In this document: one piece after another, positions 1 to 6,590 of the stretch | Numbering within the stretch: the first letter of the stretch is position 1 | How the letters are laid out: every line of letters begins with the position of its first letter | Source of the DNA: Promethearchaeota archaeon | GTDB lineage: Archaea > Asgardarchaeota > Lokiarchaeia > Sigyniarchaeales > SOKP01 | Assembly: GCA_030615145.1 (NCBI GenBank) | Contig: JAUWZT010000110.1 | Coordinates: 1 to 11,407, forward strand | Reading direction: 5' to 3' | DNA: 11,407 nucleotides | Notes under the pieces: generated by a model | Told to the model about the DNA's origin: nothing | The model's database searches: none | The model's input: the letters and a program-made list of their open reading frames with translations, nothing else | Position numbers and translations under genes: made by a program

Positions 1-1
1 G

Positions 2-469
2 GAAAATAACCCAAAAGTGCGGATATACTCTCGGAATATTATACCTCGTACTGTAGAAGAAATGAAGAAATACCTAGAGCCTTCGGATAAAAGACCTAAA
101 ACTGAAGTAAGTTTCGAAATTTGGCATAAGAAAGATAAAAAGATAATTGGCTTTGGTGAAGTGGCAGATATCAACTGGTACGACCAACAAGCGTATATAG
201 GCTTGATTATTGGAGAGCCCGATTATTGGGGGCAAAAAATTGGAGAAGAAGCTACAAGGTTATTAGTTGAATATGCATTTAACGAACTAAACATTTTTAA
301 ACTTAAAGCCTCTATACTTGTTGTTAATAAAGGGTCGTGGCGTTGCGCAGAGAAAAACGGTTTTACTCGCGTAGCTACATTTAAGAAAGATATGTACGTT
401 AACGGAGAATATTTGGATAATTACGTGTATTCGCTCCTAAAAGAAGATTGGTTAAAACTTAAAAAATAA
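2..469 (+). CDS. GNAT-family N-acetyltransferase (RimJ/RimL-like), 5' end outside the window
   Basis: GNAT enzymes move the acetyl group of acetyl-CoA to an amine; the RimJ/RimL branch acts on protein N-termini or small substrates. The reading frame is open to the window edge, and its first residues (ENNPKVRIYSRN) resemble the 'W-x-NDPEVRRY' stretch that normally lies about 20-30 residues into this branch, so the gene is probably cut off; the GTG at 17 is unlikely to be the true start. Visible core: a strand around IGFGEVADINW, then YIGLIIGEPDYWGQKIGEEA, which carries the Q/R-x-x-G-x-G/A acetyl-CoA loop as QKIGEEA, then LLVEYAFNELNIFKLKASI and the family's closing pattern N-x-G-S-x-R-x-x-E-K-N-G-F (VVNKGSWRCAEKNGF). 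It ends in a lysine-rich tail and converges on the MoaD-like gene. The family call is firm; the substrate is unknown. Confidence 0.85.
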   Translation, partial: ENNPKVRIYSRNIIPRTVEEMKKYLEPSDKRPKTEVSFEIWHKKDKKIIGFGEVADINWYDQQAYIGLIIGEPDYWGQKIGEEATRLLVEYAFNELNIFKLKASILVVNKGSWRCAEKNGFTRVATFKKDMYVNGEYLDNYVYSLLKEDWLKLKK

Positions 470-502
470 AAAAATAAAAATAAAAAAAAAAAGAATTTTT
501 TG
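466..502. terminator. T-rich bidirectional termination region between convergent genes
   Basis: The 54-nt gap between the two convergent stops is almost pure A on the + strand (470-492), giving the minus strand an interrupted run of about 20 T after the MoaD-like gene. The + strand has T6 at 496-501 just after the acetyltransferase. Archaeal RNA polymerase terminates at T-tracts without needing a hairpin. The assignment rests on composition and position only. Confidence 0.5.
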
Positions 503-523
503 AGTATATTACTTCTATTTACA

Positions 524-805
524 CTAATCTTCGACGCGAGTAAAATACCATTTATACAATAAAGCTTGGTTTCCAGCGAATATTCCAACTCTATCGCCAT
601 CTTTTACTATTTTATTAAATCCAGAGTACACTCCATTTACAAAGATGTGGCTAGTTTCACTTTCTTCAATCGAAAATTTCTTTAGAACGTCAGAAACGCG
701 CTTTATTCCTTCAGGACTTATTTCTGCGTTAGTTGGGCTCTTTGGAGATTTTTGTTTTGATATTTTCTTTGCTAAATCACCGAATAGTTTGACTAAAATT
801 GTCAT
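524..805 (-). CDS. MoaD/ThiS-like ubiquitin-fold protein without C-terminal Gly-Gly
   Basis: The protein of about 93 residues has the beta-grasp pattern of MoaD/ThiS: a first strand MTILVKLFGDL, a helix rich in V and L (RVSDVLKKF), then HIFVNGVYSG and the signature KDGDRVGIF. True sulfur carriers end within a few residues of that signature in ...GG, which is adenylated and thiocarboxylated. Here the chain runs on as AGNQALLYKWYFTRVED and has no Gly-Gly, so it should not work as a classical sulfur donor. The gene directly follows the AOR gene: the AOR stop is next to a GTG at 817, and I prefer the ATG at 805 because it starts strand 1. Co-transcription suggests a role in tungstopterin cofactor biology or as a small partner of the AOR. 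Fold family is confident, function is not. Confidence 0.8.
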   Translation of the reverse strand: MTILVKLFGDLAKKISKQKSPKSPTNAEISPEGIKRVSDVLKKFSIEESETSHIFVNGVYSGFNKIVKDGDRVGIFAGNQALLYKWYFTRVED

Positions 806-817
806 CTTTTTAGGCAC

Positions 818-2554
818 TTAAGATTCAAAGACGCTATCTATCTCATCGTCTGTTACATCGAACACTTCATTGTGTGGTGGCAGTGGTTCTTTTAGAAAGA
901 ATTCAGGCAATCTATCGTCTGCGCTAGTAAATCCTGCTGCTTTATTGAACTTTAGTTCTGTATCAATAATTGACTTTCCTAGTCCCGCGATGTCGTTAAC
1001 AGTTAGATTAATTCCTAATACTCCATTTACGGATTCTACCATTCCTTCTAAACCTTCGGGGATATCTAATACGGCAAAAGCGGTAAATAGACAATAACCC
1101 GCAGCATCAATTACTGCTGTTGCGAACTGTAAATTCCGCGATAATTCTGCTTTTTTAGGGTCTCTAGGATCTGCGGTACCACCCACTCCCATAATTTCGG
1201 TTGCTATGGCATATCCTGCCGTGTGGTCTGCTCCCATTGGAGTTGTTGCGTATGTTACACCAATACCTTTAATTGCTCTAGGATCGTAAGCAGGTATCGC
1301 TTGGTTCTTTACTACGGGGACTCTTGTTACGCCAAAGGCTTTTCCAGTAAACCCTGTACCATTTGCTAATATCCTTCCCGTCGAAGTTTTCTTTCTAATT
1401 TCTTCCATGAGCTTTAACGCTCCCTTTGCGTCTCCGAATTCGACTAATCCACCTTCCATCGCTACGGCAATTGTGGCTCCCATTTCAATCGTGTCTAATC
1501 CTAAGTCGTTACATGCACGATTTAGCTCACCAACATCGTCTAAGTTGTAAATGCTACAATTTGCTCCTAAAGCCCAGACAGATTCGTATTCTAAAACACC
1601 AACTGGATCTTTACCGCCCGGTTTTGTCCACACTTCAGAACATTGAATAACACAACCTGGGCTGCAGAAATGAGGACGAACGCCACCTCTATTTTTTATT
1701 TCTTCCGCTTTTTTCTCACCTGAAATGTTTTCAGATCTATCGTCTTGACCAGATGAGAAGTTTCTCTGGGGTAATCCTCCTGCCTCGTTAATAATATTAA
1801 ATAAAACATTCGTACCGTAAGTGTTTAGCGCACCTCCAGGCTTCGTCACATCGTGAGAAGTAAGTGCGTCCGTTAACTTTTTCGCCCCTTGTTTAAAAAC
1901 TTCTGGGTTTTTAATTTCAACGCCTGGTGCTCCAGCATCATCAACAACTACGAATTTCAATCCTTTTGACGCCATAACGGCTCCAAGTCCACCTCTTCCC
2001 GCGTACCTACTAGGCAACCCTTCAGGATCGTTAAAACAGACCCCAGAAGCAGTCCCTAGCAATTCTGCAGCGATTCCACAACTACTGATGCTTACCTTTG
2101 CTCCAAATTCCTTATAAAGGTCTTTGTAGGCTTCATAAAGTCCTTTTCCAGACCACTTATTTGCATTTATAAATTCAGTGCCATCGTTAGTTATTTTTAG
2201 AAGGTAATAGTCGCTCCCTTCGTGCTTTCCTTCCACTATTATTGCAGCGATTTGCAATCGAGCTAACCTTTGAGCGAAAGTTGTACCTGCGTTTGCTTCT
2301 TTAATTCCTCCCGTTAAGGGTGATTTTGCCCCTACTGATAATCGTCCTGATGTAGGCGCTGAAGTTCCCGTAACAATACCGGGTGCAAATACAAGTTTAT
2401 TGTTTGGACCCAAGGGATGGCAAAGAGGGGGTACCTCGTTTGCTACAATCGTCGAAGTAAGCGAACGGCCTCCAAGAGCCATGAAATCTTGAGGAAAATC
2501 CTCAAATATGGCTTCAAGTTTATTCATATTTACTCTTAATATTCTTTTTGGCAT
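818..2554 (-). CDS. Tungsten-dependent aldehyde ferredoxin oxidoreductase (AOR family)
   Basis: AOR-family enzymes oxidise aldehydes to carboxylic acids in the cytoplasm with a bis-tungstopterin centre and one [4Fe-4S] cluster, passing electrons to ferredoxin. In the version counted from the GTG at 2563 (581 residues, normal for the family) the pterin-binding N-domain shows GAKSPLTGG near 79-86 and AGRGGLGAVMASKG near 188-201. Cluster cysteines are C300, C304 and C308 (CSPGCVIQC) with C491 near the end. The D-x-GLDTIE (353-360) and IPAYDPRAIKGIGVTYATT (423-441) pterin motifs are present, followed by MGADHTAG. The first spacing is C-x3-C, not the C-x2-C of the Pyrococcus AOR. I prefer the ATG at 2554 because a Shine-Dalgarno-like GGTGA precedes it. 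The MoaD-like gene follows without a gap. The aldehyde substrate cannot be read from the sequence. Confidence 0.93.
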   Translation of the reverse strand: MPKRILRVNMNKLEAIFEDFPQDFMALGGRSLTSTIVANEVPPLCHPLGPNNKLVFAPGIVTGTSAPTSGRLSVGAKSPLTGGIKEANAGTTFAQRLARLQIAAIIVEGKHEGSDYYLLKITNDGTEFINANKWSGKGLYEAYKDLYKEFGAKVSISSCGIAAELLGTASGVCFNDPEGLPSRYAGRGGLGAVMASKGLKFVVVDDAGAPGVEIKNPEVFKQGAKKLTDALTSHDVTKPGGALNTYGTNVLFNIINEAGGLPQRNFSSGQDDRSENISGEKKAEEIKNRGGVRPHFCSPGCVIQCSEVWTKPGGKDPVGVLEYESVWALGANCSIYNLDDVGELNRACNDLGLDTIEMGATIAVAMEGGLVEFGDAKGALKLMEEIRKKTSTGRILANGTGFTGKAFGVTRVPVVKNQAIPAYDPRAIKGIGVTYATTPMGADHTAGYAIATEIMGVGGTADPRDPKKAELSRNLQFATAVIDAAGYCLFTAFAVLDIPEGLEGMVESVNGVLGINLTVNDIAGLGKSIIDTELKFNKAAGFTSADDRLPEFFLKEPLPPHNEVFDVTDDEIDSVFES

Positions 2555-2561
2555 AAATTTC

Positions 2562-2611
2562 ACCTTAATTTTTAGGCATTTTATGATTATGAATAATAAT
2601 TATATAAATTT
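2562..2611 (-). promoter_or_regulatory. Putative TATA box and Shine-Dalgarno for the AOR unit
   Basis: Reading the minus strand, TTTATATAA (2608-2600) lies about 50 nt before the ATG at 2554. A start site about 25 nt downstream of it would leave a leader of about 25 nt. That leader contains GGTGA, complementary to the archaeal 16S 3' end, ending about five nucleotides before the ATG. This is the clearest ribosome binding site in the window and it decides the start choice over the GTG at 2563. No experimental support. Confidence 0.5.
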
Positions 2612-2654
2612 ACGTTATGTAAAGCTAAACCAGACGAAAAAAAATCTAAATCAT

Positions 2655-2660
2655 AAAAAA
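2655..2660 (-). terminator. T-tract terminator of the tRNA
   Basis: Six T residues follow the discriminator base of the tRNA directly on the minus strand, with a second T-run about 15 nt further on. This fits archaeal T-tract termination and also separates the tRNA from the AOR leader downstream. Confidence 0.6.
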
Positions 2661-2675
2661 CAGGCCCGAGGGGAT

Positions 2676-2705
2676 ATGTTCAAGAAGCGCGAAGCGCGTA
2701 TTATA
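2676..2705 (-). other. tRNA intron 2, T-loop position about 58/59 (30 nt)
   Basis: A 30-nt insert separates TTCAA from AT of the T-loop; removing it restores TTCAAAT and a 5-bp T-stem. Exon GTTC pairs with intron GAAC just before the 3' cut (extendable to GTTCAA/TTGAAC), with a 3-nt bulge AAT on the 5' side and ATA on the 3' side, which fits a relaxed bulge-helix-bulge. The interior holds CGCGCTTCGCG, able to form a small GC hairpin. A repeated AT leaves the exact cut uncertain by a base or two. Confidence 0.78.
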
Positions 2706-2726
2706 TTGAACCCCCGACCTTCTGCT

Positions 2727-2744
2727 TTCTCCATACACATTATG
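2727..2744 (-). other. tRNA intron 1, canonical position 37/38 (18 nt)
   Basis: The 18-nt insert (CATAATGTGTATGGAGAA on the minus strand) gives a canonical bulge-helix-bulge. Outer helix: exon CTGC with exon GCAG. Central 4-bp helix: exon CTCC with intron GGAG. The 5' bulge is TAC, cut after TA. The 3' bulge is AAA, cut after AA. The intron interior closes as ATA/TAT around a 5-nt loop. Both cuts fall exactly between positions 37 and 38, the standard site for the archaeal splicing endonuclease. Confidence 0.88.
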
Positions 2745-2783
2745 TAGGAGGCAGCCGCGATATCCATGCTTCGCCACGAGCCT

Positions 2784-2902
2784 TTATATATAAAAGATTC
2801 TAGTAATATATTCCATATATGTTTTTTGATTCTTAATAAATCATATTTTAAAAATCCATCTAAGACTATGTTATTATTTAAGTTTTTATTTTTCTTAAAA
2901 AT
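2784..2902. promoter_or_regulatory. Divergent AT-rich promoter region between tRNA-Arg and the HNH gene
   Basis: This stretch contains no CG dinucleotide. For the tRNA (minus strand), AATATATTA around 2804-2812 sits about 25 nt upstream of the mature 5' end, and TATATATA (2792-2785) is directly upstream. For the HNH gene (+), TTATTATTTAAG (2871-2882) is about 25 nt before the GTG, which would make a leaderless or near-leaderless message. These boxes are inferred from spacing and composition only, since the whole region is AT-rich. Confidence 0.35.
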
Positions 2903-3835
2903 GTGACCATAAAGAATAAGAATCCAAGAAGAAATAAACTTTACAATGATAGAGAAAGAAAGGAATGTGGAAAATGTCATGAGATCAAGTCTCATGAATA
3001 TTTTAGAAAAAGACAAGACCGTTTAAGGTCAATTTGTGAAGATTGCAGACAAAAAATGTATGCAATTAATAACTTTAAGAAACAAATTAAAATAATTACT
3101 TTACTATTTGATAAAAGATGTCACAATTGCCATAGTGGGCTTCAAATTTTACCTGCGATGGAATTTCATCACTTGAATCCATGCTCCAAAAAGTATTCAT
3201 GGAGAGAATTAAGAGGAAGAAATATAGATGAGATAATTAGAATTATTAAAAACGAGAATCTTCAAGTTTTATGTAGAAACTGTCATAGTTGTGCAGAAAT
3301 AACTAATTATGATAAATTTAAGGAGATTATCCTATCAGAGAAATTATCAATTAATAATGTTGGAGAAATTGATGCCATAGTTTATGAAGAGATCAAAAGT
3401 AATATTAAATATCGATCTGAATGTCTTAAAGGAGCTCAACATAGAGCAAGAATTAATTATAGAATTAAGAAATGGATCAAAAAGAGGATAATTATTGAAA
3501 TCTTATATAATGGTGCTTGCATTGGTTGTCGAAACATAAGAATTAATGACAAATTACCTGCTTTAGATTTTCATCATCGAAACCCAAAGATAAAAGAATT
3601 TAAATGGGAAAAGCTATCTAAATTTCCTATAAATAATATAATTACCATTTTAAAGAATGAAGATTGTATTTGTTTGTGCAAAAATTGCCATTCCTTAATC
3701 CATTCAATAAATTTTGAACAATTTATTGATGAAATCTTTGAAAAGGATAATGCATTAGTGATAGAATTAGTGGAAGAAAGCTATTTGAAACTAAAAGAAA
3801 ACATTAATAACTTTTCCTTTAAAGAAAAACTATAA
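2903..3835 (+). CDS. Zinc-binding protein with two tandem HNH-like nuclease modules
   Basis: The 310-residue protein has three zinc-binding blocks. The N-terminal ribbon is C22-x2-C25 ... C45-x2-C48, of the kind found in phage and mobile HNH proteins. HNH module 1 has C73-x2-C76, FHHLNP (88-93) and C124-x2-C127-H128. HNH module 2 has C206-x2-C209, FHHRNP (223-228) and C259-x2-C262-H263. Both keep the paired His, the Asn and the cysteine frame of the beta-beta-alpha-metal fold, so metal-dependent DNA cleavage is likely but unproven. The modules align to each other across about 58 residues. The start is GTG at 2903; a stop lies just upstream at 2879 and no internal Met occurs before residue 52. 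I counted only 6 CG dinucleotides in its 933 nt, against about 30 in the first 933 nt of the metallophosphoesterase gene, which suggests acquisition. Its targets, and any link to the adjacent tRNA, are unknown. Confidence 0.8.
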   Translation: MTIKNKNPRRNKLYNDRERKECGKCHEIKSHEYFRKRQDRLRSICEDCRQKMYAINNFKKQIKIITLLFDKRCHNCHSGLQILPAMEFHHLNPCSKKYSWRELRGRNIDEIIRIIKNENLQVLCRNCHSCAEITNYDKFKEIILSEKLSINNVGEIDAIVYEEIKSNIKYRSECLKGAQHRARINYRIKKWIKKRIIIEILYNGACIGCRNIRINDKLPALDFHHRNPKIKEFKWEKLSKFPINNIITILKNEDCICLCKNCHSLIHSINFEQFIDEIFEKDNALVIELVEESYLKLKENINNFSFKEKL

Positions 3836-3972
3836 ATAAAAAATTAGAGATAATAGTGGTATATTTATAATTACTATGGAATAAATAAATCAAAAGGTTT
3901 TAATTCTGAACTTTAATTTTAATTATTATTAGTATAGATTTTTTTGAAATATTATTTTTAGTGTTATATAAA

Positions 3973-4257
3973 ATGGAAAGAAGAAATTACCCACAAAATA
4001 GGCCACAAAGACCTATTGATTATTTAAAGAATTCTGTGAATAAGATCATATTAATTAAAGTTAAGAGAAATCGTTTATTTCGAGGTAAATTAGCTGGATT
4101 TGACGAACATCTTAACCTGTATCTAGAAGGAACAACTCAGCTTTTTGAATACATAGATGAGGATGGTTCTGTTCACGAGGAGCACGAAACGCTTGGAGAC
4201 ATCGTTGTACGTGGTGATAATGTAATATTCGTCAATCTCGCCAACCCAGACGGTTAA
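3973..4257 (+). CDS. Archaeal LSm/Sm-like RNA-binding protein (SmAP)
   Basis: Archaeal Sm proteins form ring-shaped heptamers (sometimes hexamers) that bind U-rich RNA and take part in RNA processing and turnover in the cytoplasm. Counted from the ATG at 3973 (94 residues), a short N-terminal helix PIDYLKNSVNK is followed by Sm1 (about 25-52), with IILIKVKRNRLFRGKLAGFD and the Sm1 hallmark D-x-H-x-N-L in FDEHLNLYL. Sm2 (about 75-88) reads IVVRGDNVIFVN, with the diagnostic RG-D/N. The N-terminal 13 residues (RRNYPQNRPQRP) are an Arg/Pro/Gln-rich extension beyond the usual roughly 75-residue chain. A GTG at 3961 in frame would add four residues. Many archaea place an L37e ribosomal gene directly after the Sm gene; here a 160-nt spacer and an unrelated gene follow. 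Confidence 0.93.
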   Translation: MERRNYPQNRPQRPIDYLKNSVNKIILIKVKRNRLFRGKLAGFDEHLNLYLEGTTQLFEYIDEDGSVHEEHETLGDIVVRGDNVIFVNLANPDG

Positions 4258-4419
4258 AAACTCTCTAAAATAAATCTTATCGTTCTTGGAAATCCTTACA
4301 TGATATTAAATCTCATTTAGATCAAATAAAAACTTATTAGAACGCAATTCTTTAGAATAGATAGGAATTGAAATTTGATTTTTAAATTAAAAAGCAATTT
4401 TGCGAGAGATCTTTAAAAA

Positions 4420-6564
4420 TTGATTGAAGCTGAGAGTATTAAACCCGAAAAGGTGTTATTGACAAGCCCAAATTTGGGGCACCCTCTGTTTTTAGATATA
4501 GATTCAAAATTCAATCAAAAAGAATTTGAAGTTAACTTATTATTTGTGAGCAATATTAAAAATACCGAAAATTTCGAGAAGTTCATTAAGCATAGGTTAA
4601 ATTTTATCCCCATTCTTGAATACAAGTGGAAATTGAAAACTTATTTCGAAAAAGAGAAAGAAGAACGATTGGAAAGAAAAAAGAAAAGAAGTATTTGGGA
4701 TAAAATTAAAAGTATATTTTCTCGGAAAAAAAAAAAGGAAGAAGAATTACCACCCGTTTTGGAACTTATAGATTCTACGGGAAAAAAGTTTGATATTGTG
4801 CAAGCAGGAAAAATCGAAACATTAAGGCCACAAGCATTTAGAGGGGATTTAATAAAAGGAACTCTTTTAAAGATAGAACCCGTAAAAACATGCGAGATTG
4901 ATAACATTAAATATGACAGTTATTATAGTCCTCGAGATTACTTAATTAAATATAATATTTATTCAGGTTTAAATGAATTTTACAAGGCGACAATTCATTT
5001 CAAGTTATCGAAAGAAGTATTGGAATTTTTAGAAAGTTTTACTTTTGTAATGTTTGATCTTTGGCAAGAAATGCCCAATAAGGAAATTCGCGTTTCTTAT
5101 CATTCAATCGTCGTTTCAAAAAATAAATGGAGCGATTTTAAATTTTTTCACGCGACAGATTTACACTTGGCAGAACGTAACGATAGAATTTACGAAATCG
5201 TTAAGAAATGGAATGTTTTAGTGAGAAAATCAGATTTTGGCGAACTTCTTGCCCAAGGTGCGAAGGCAGTTTCATTTTTTCAACGTTTACTAATAAAAAA
5301 ACCAAAACCAGACGATCAAATTCCAATTAAAAGTACTGAACCACTTCGTAAACGCTTTGTAAACCCTAACAATAACTTTAGAAATTTTATTAAGCTTGTG
5401 AATAAGAAAGTAAATAAGAACGATTTAGATTTTGTCGTTTTAACAGGAGATTTAATAGATTTTGCTATTCTCTCCAAAATACCCAGAGAAAAAAGAAAAA
5501 ATCTAGATTTTAACTATAAGGATAGTAATTGGCGTATATTTAAAGAGATTTTATTAAATTTTCCTCAAGAGAAAAGAAGAGGGATGGTTTCTGGAGAAGA
5601 AATACTCTGTCCTATCTTTACTATTCCCGGGAACCACGATTATCGACCTTTTCACTACGACCTTCGGTGGGGTAATTTATACCGAAAAATAGGTTTGCTA
5701 CAAAGCGAAGTAATCGCTTTGAACGAAGAGTTAATGGCAAACCCAATTAGTTCAATAACTAAGACCTTCAGCGCTTTGAAGGCATATTTGATAGAAATTA
5801 ACTCTTCTTTAGATTATTGTATCAAGTTAGGAAATAATAATAATTTTATTTTCTTAAATACTGGCTCAGATTCTTTTAAAAAATTAATGGATTTTCTCAG
5901 TGGTCATCCATCGGTTACTGGAATTTCAGAAAAACACATTAAATATTTAGAAAATTTAATTAAAAGTAAAGTGGAACCAGAAAACAATAATTACCTTATG
6001 CTTCATGGACCACCAATTAATCCAAAAAAAAGTATTAGCGCACTTAAACGGTATGCAATGTCAAAACAATCCGAAGAATTATTAACGAAAATCGATGAAT
6101 TTAAAGAATCTTTAATTCAAAAGTTAGGAAAAAAACTTTCCTTAGCTCGAATTGATAACAAATTTGACGTACAATATGGCGCAGTCTCAACAAACTGGGA
6201 GAAACTTCTTAAATTTTGTTTAGATTTCTGTATTCTTACGCTTTCAGGACATACGCACGAATTAAAAGAATTTAGATTGAGCGCTCCACAAGATTTAAAG
6301 ACTAAAGTCGTCGACACACCCACATCGCCTTTTAGTTTAGAAAAATTAGAAAATCCTGCGGAGATATATTATGATATCTATTCTGAACTATATAATAATC
6401 CAGAAGATATTGAAAATAATGCCCCCTTTGTCGTTCAAACGCCTGCACTGGGCTTAGGGAGTTATAAAAACCCTAAATCCGCAAGCGCCTTTCGAGAGAT
6501 CGTTATTAAAAAAGGGAAACTCGCTTCTTTTAAGGTTAAGTACTTAAAACAGTATTTTAAGTAA
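4420..6564 (+). CDS. Large calcineurin-like metallophosphoesterase with uncharacterised N-terminal region
   Basis: The protein of 714 residues carries the full set of metal-ligand motifs of the dimetal phosphoesterase fold: D247-x-H249 (ATDLHLAE), G343-D344 (VVLTGDLID), GNHD at 404-407, H529 (MLHGPP) and GHTH at 610-613. It should hydrolyse a phosphomono- or diester; the substrate is unknown. The first 240 residues are unrecognised and include a very basic stretch (about 76-109, runs of K/E/R including KKKRSIWDKIKSIFSRKKKK). No signal peptide is visible. The catalytic part is stretched: about 95 residues separate DxH from GD, and about 120 separate GNHD from the His of HGPP. The TTG start at 4420 follows an in-frame stop (4414-4416) and the first Met after it is near residue 211, so a non-ATG start is required. 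Confidence 0.88.
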   Translation: MIEAESIKPEKVLLTSPNLGHPLFLDIDSKFNQKEFEVNLLFVSNIKNTENFEKFIKHRLNFIPILEYKWKLKTYFEKEKEERLERKKKRSIWDKIKSIFSRKKKKEEELPPVLELIDSTGKKFDIVQAGKIETLRPQAFRGDLIKGTLLKIEPVKTCEIDNIKYDSYYSPRDYLIKYNIYSGLNEFYKATIHFKLSKEVLEFLESFTFVMFDLWQEMPNKEIRVSYHSIVVSKNKWSDFKFFHATDLHLAERNDRIYEIVKKWNVLVRKSDFGELLAQGAKAVSFFQRLLIKKPKPDDQIPIKSTEPLRKRFVNPNNNFRNFIKLVNKKVNKNDLDFVVLTGDLIDFAILSKIPREKRKNLDFNYKDSNWRIFKEILLNFPQEKRRGMVSGEEILCPIFTIPGNHDYRPFHYDLRWGNLYRKIGLLQSEVIALNEELMANPISSITKTFSALKAYLIEINSSLDYCIKLGNNNNFIFLNTGSDSFKKLMDFLSGHPSVTGISEKHIKYLENLIKSKVEPENNNYLMLHGPPINPKKSISALKRYAMSKQSEELLTKIDEFKESLIQKLGKKLSLARIDNKFDVQYGAVSTNWEKLLKFCLDFCILTLSGHTHELKEFRLSAPQDLKTKVVDTPTSPFSLEKLENPAEIYYDIYSELYNNPEDIENNAPFVVQTPALGLGSYKNPKSASAFREIVIKKGKLASFKVKYLKQYFK

Positions 6565-6590
6565 TTTTGATTGCATTTAATAAGGAAAAA

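Larger units (their letters stand above)
2661..2783 (-). tRNA. tRNA-Arg (anticodon CCU) with two introns
   Basis: Read 5' to 3' on the minus strand. The acceptor AGGCTCG pairs with CGGGCCT (one G-U) and is followed by discriminator G; no CCA is encoded. The D-stem is GCGA/TCGC with A14, G15, G18, G19 and A20, the last an arginine identity base. The anticodon stem GCTGC/GCAGA has one G-A mismatch at its outer end. The loop is C-T-CCT-A-A after splicing, giving anticodon CCU (reads AGG). The variable loop is AGGTC, with C48 matching G15, and the T-stem GGGGG/CCCCT has T-loop TTCAAAT after splicing. Exons are 2783-2745, 2726-2706 and 2675-2661 (75 nt mature). All tertiary-core bases are present, so it should be functional if both introns are removed. 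Flanks: an AT-rich upstream region and T6 immediately downstream. Confidence 0.93.

Noticed and set aside
870..2747. Several plus-strand frames of 70-80 codons opposite AOR and the tRNA
   Set aside because: They are antisense to a gene with complete family motifs, or cross the tRNA; low-complexity, serine- and proline-rich products without any motif.
2661..2783. Integration (att) site at the tRNA next to the HNH segment
   Set aside because: Integrases normally use the tRNA 3' half and leave a duplicated copy of it. The CpG-poor segment lies on the 5' side, and I found no second copy of the tRNA end near 3836-4070 and no integrase gene.
2651..3016. Minus-strand open frame of 121 codons
   Set aside because: It overlaps the tRNA gene and the start of the HNH gene, and its sequence shows no domain pattern; the tRNA and HNH features explain the region.
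2903..3835. Arginine codon bias as evidence for transfer of the HNH gene
   Set aside because: AGA/AGG make up 19 of 23 Arg codons, but the AOR gene also uses them in roughly 14 of 20, so this does not separate the genes; only the CpG difference does.
3836..3972. Repeats or an element boundary between the HNH and LSm genes
   Set aside because: Only very short inverted matches (such as ATAGT/ACTAT) were seen, expected by chance in AT-rich DNA; a weak TATA-like GTATAGATTT near 3932 may serve the LSm gene.
4258..4419. Possible small RNA or L37e gene in the spacer after the LSm gene
   Set aside because: No zinc-ribbon frame, no C/D or H/ACA boxes in the right arrangement and no convincing stem; the spacer shows only AT-rich promoter-like sequence.
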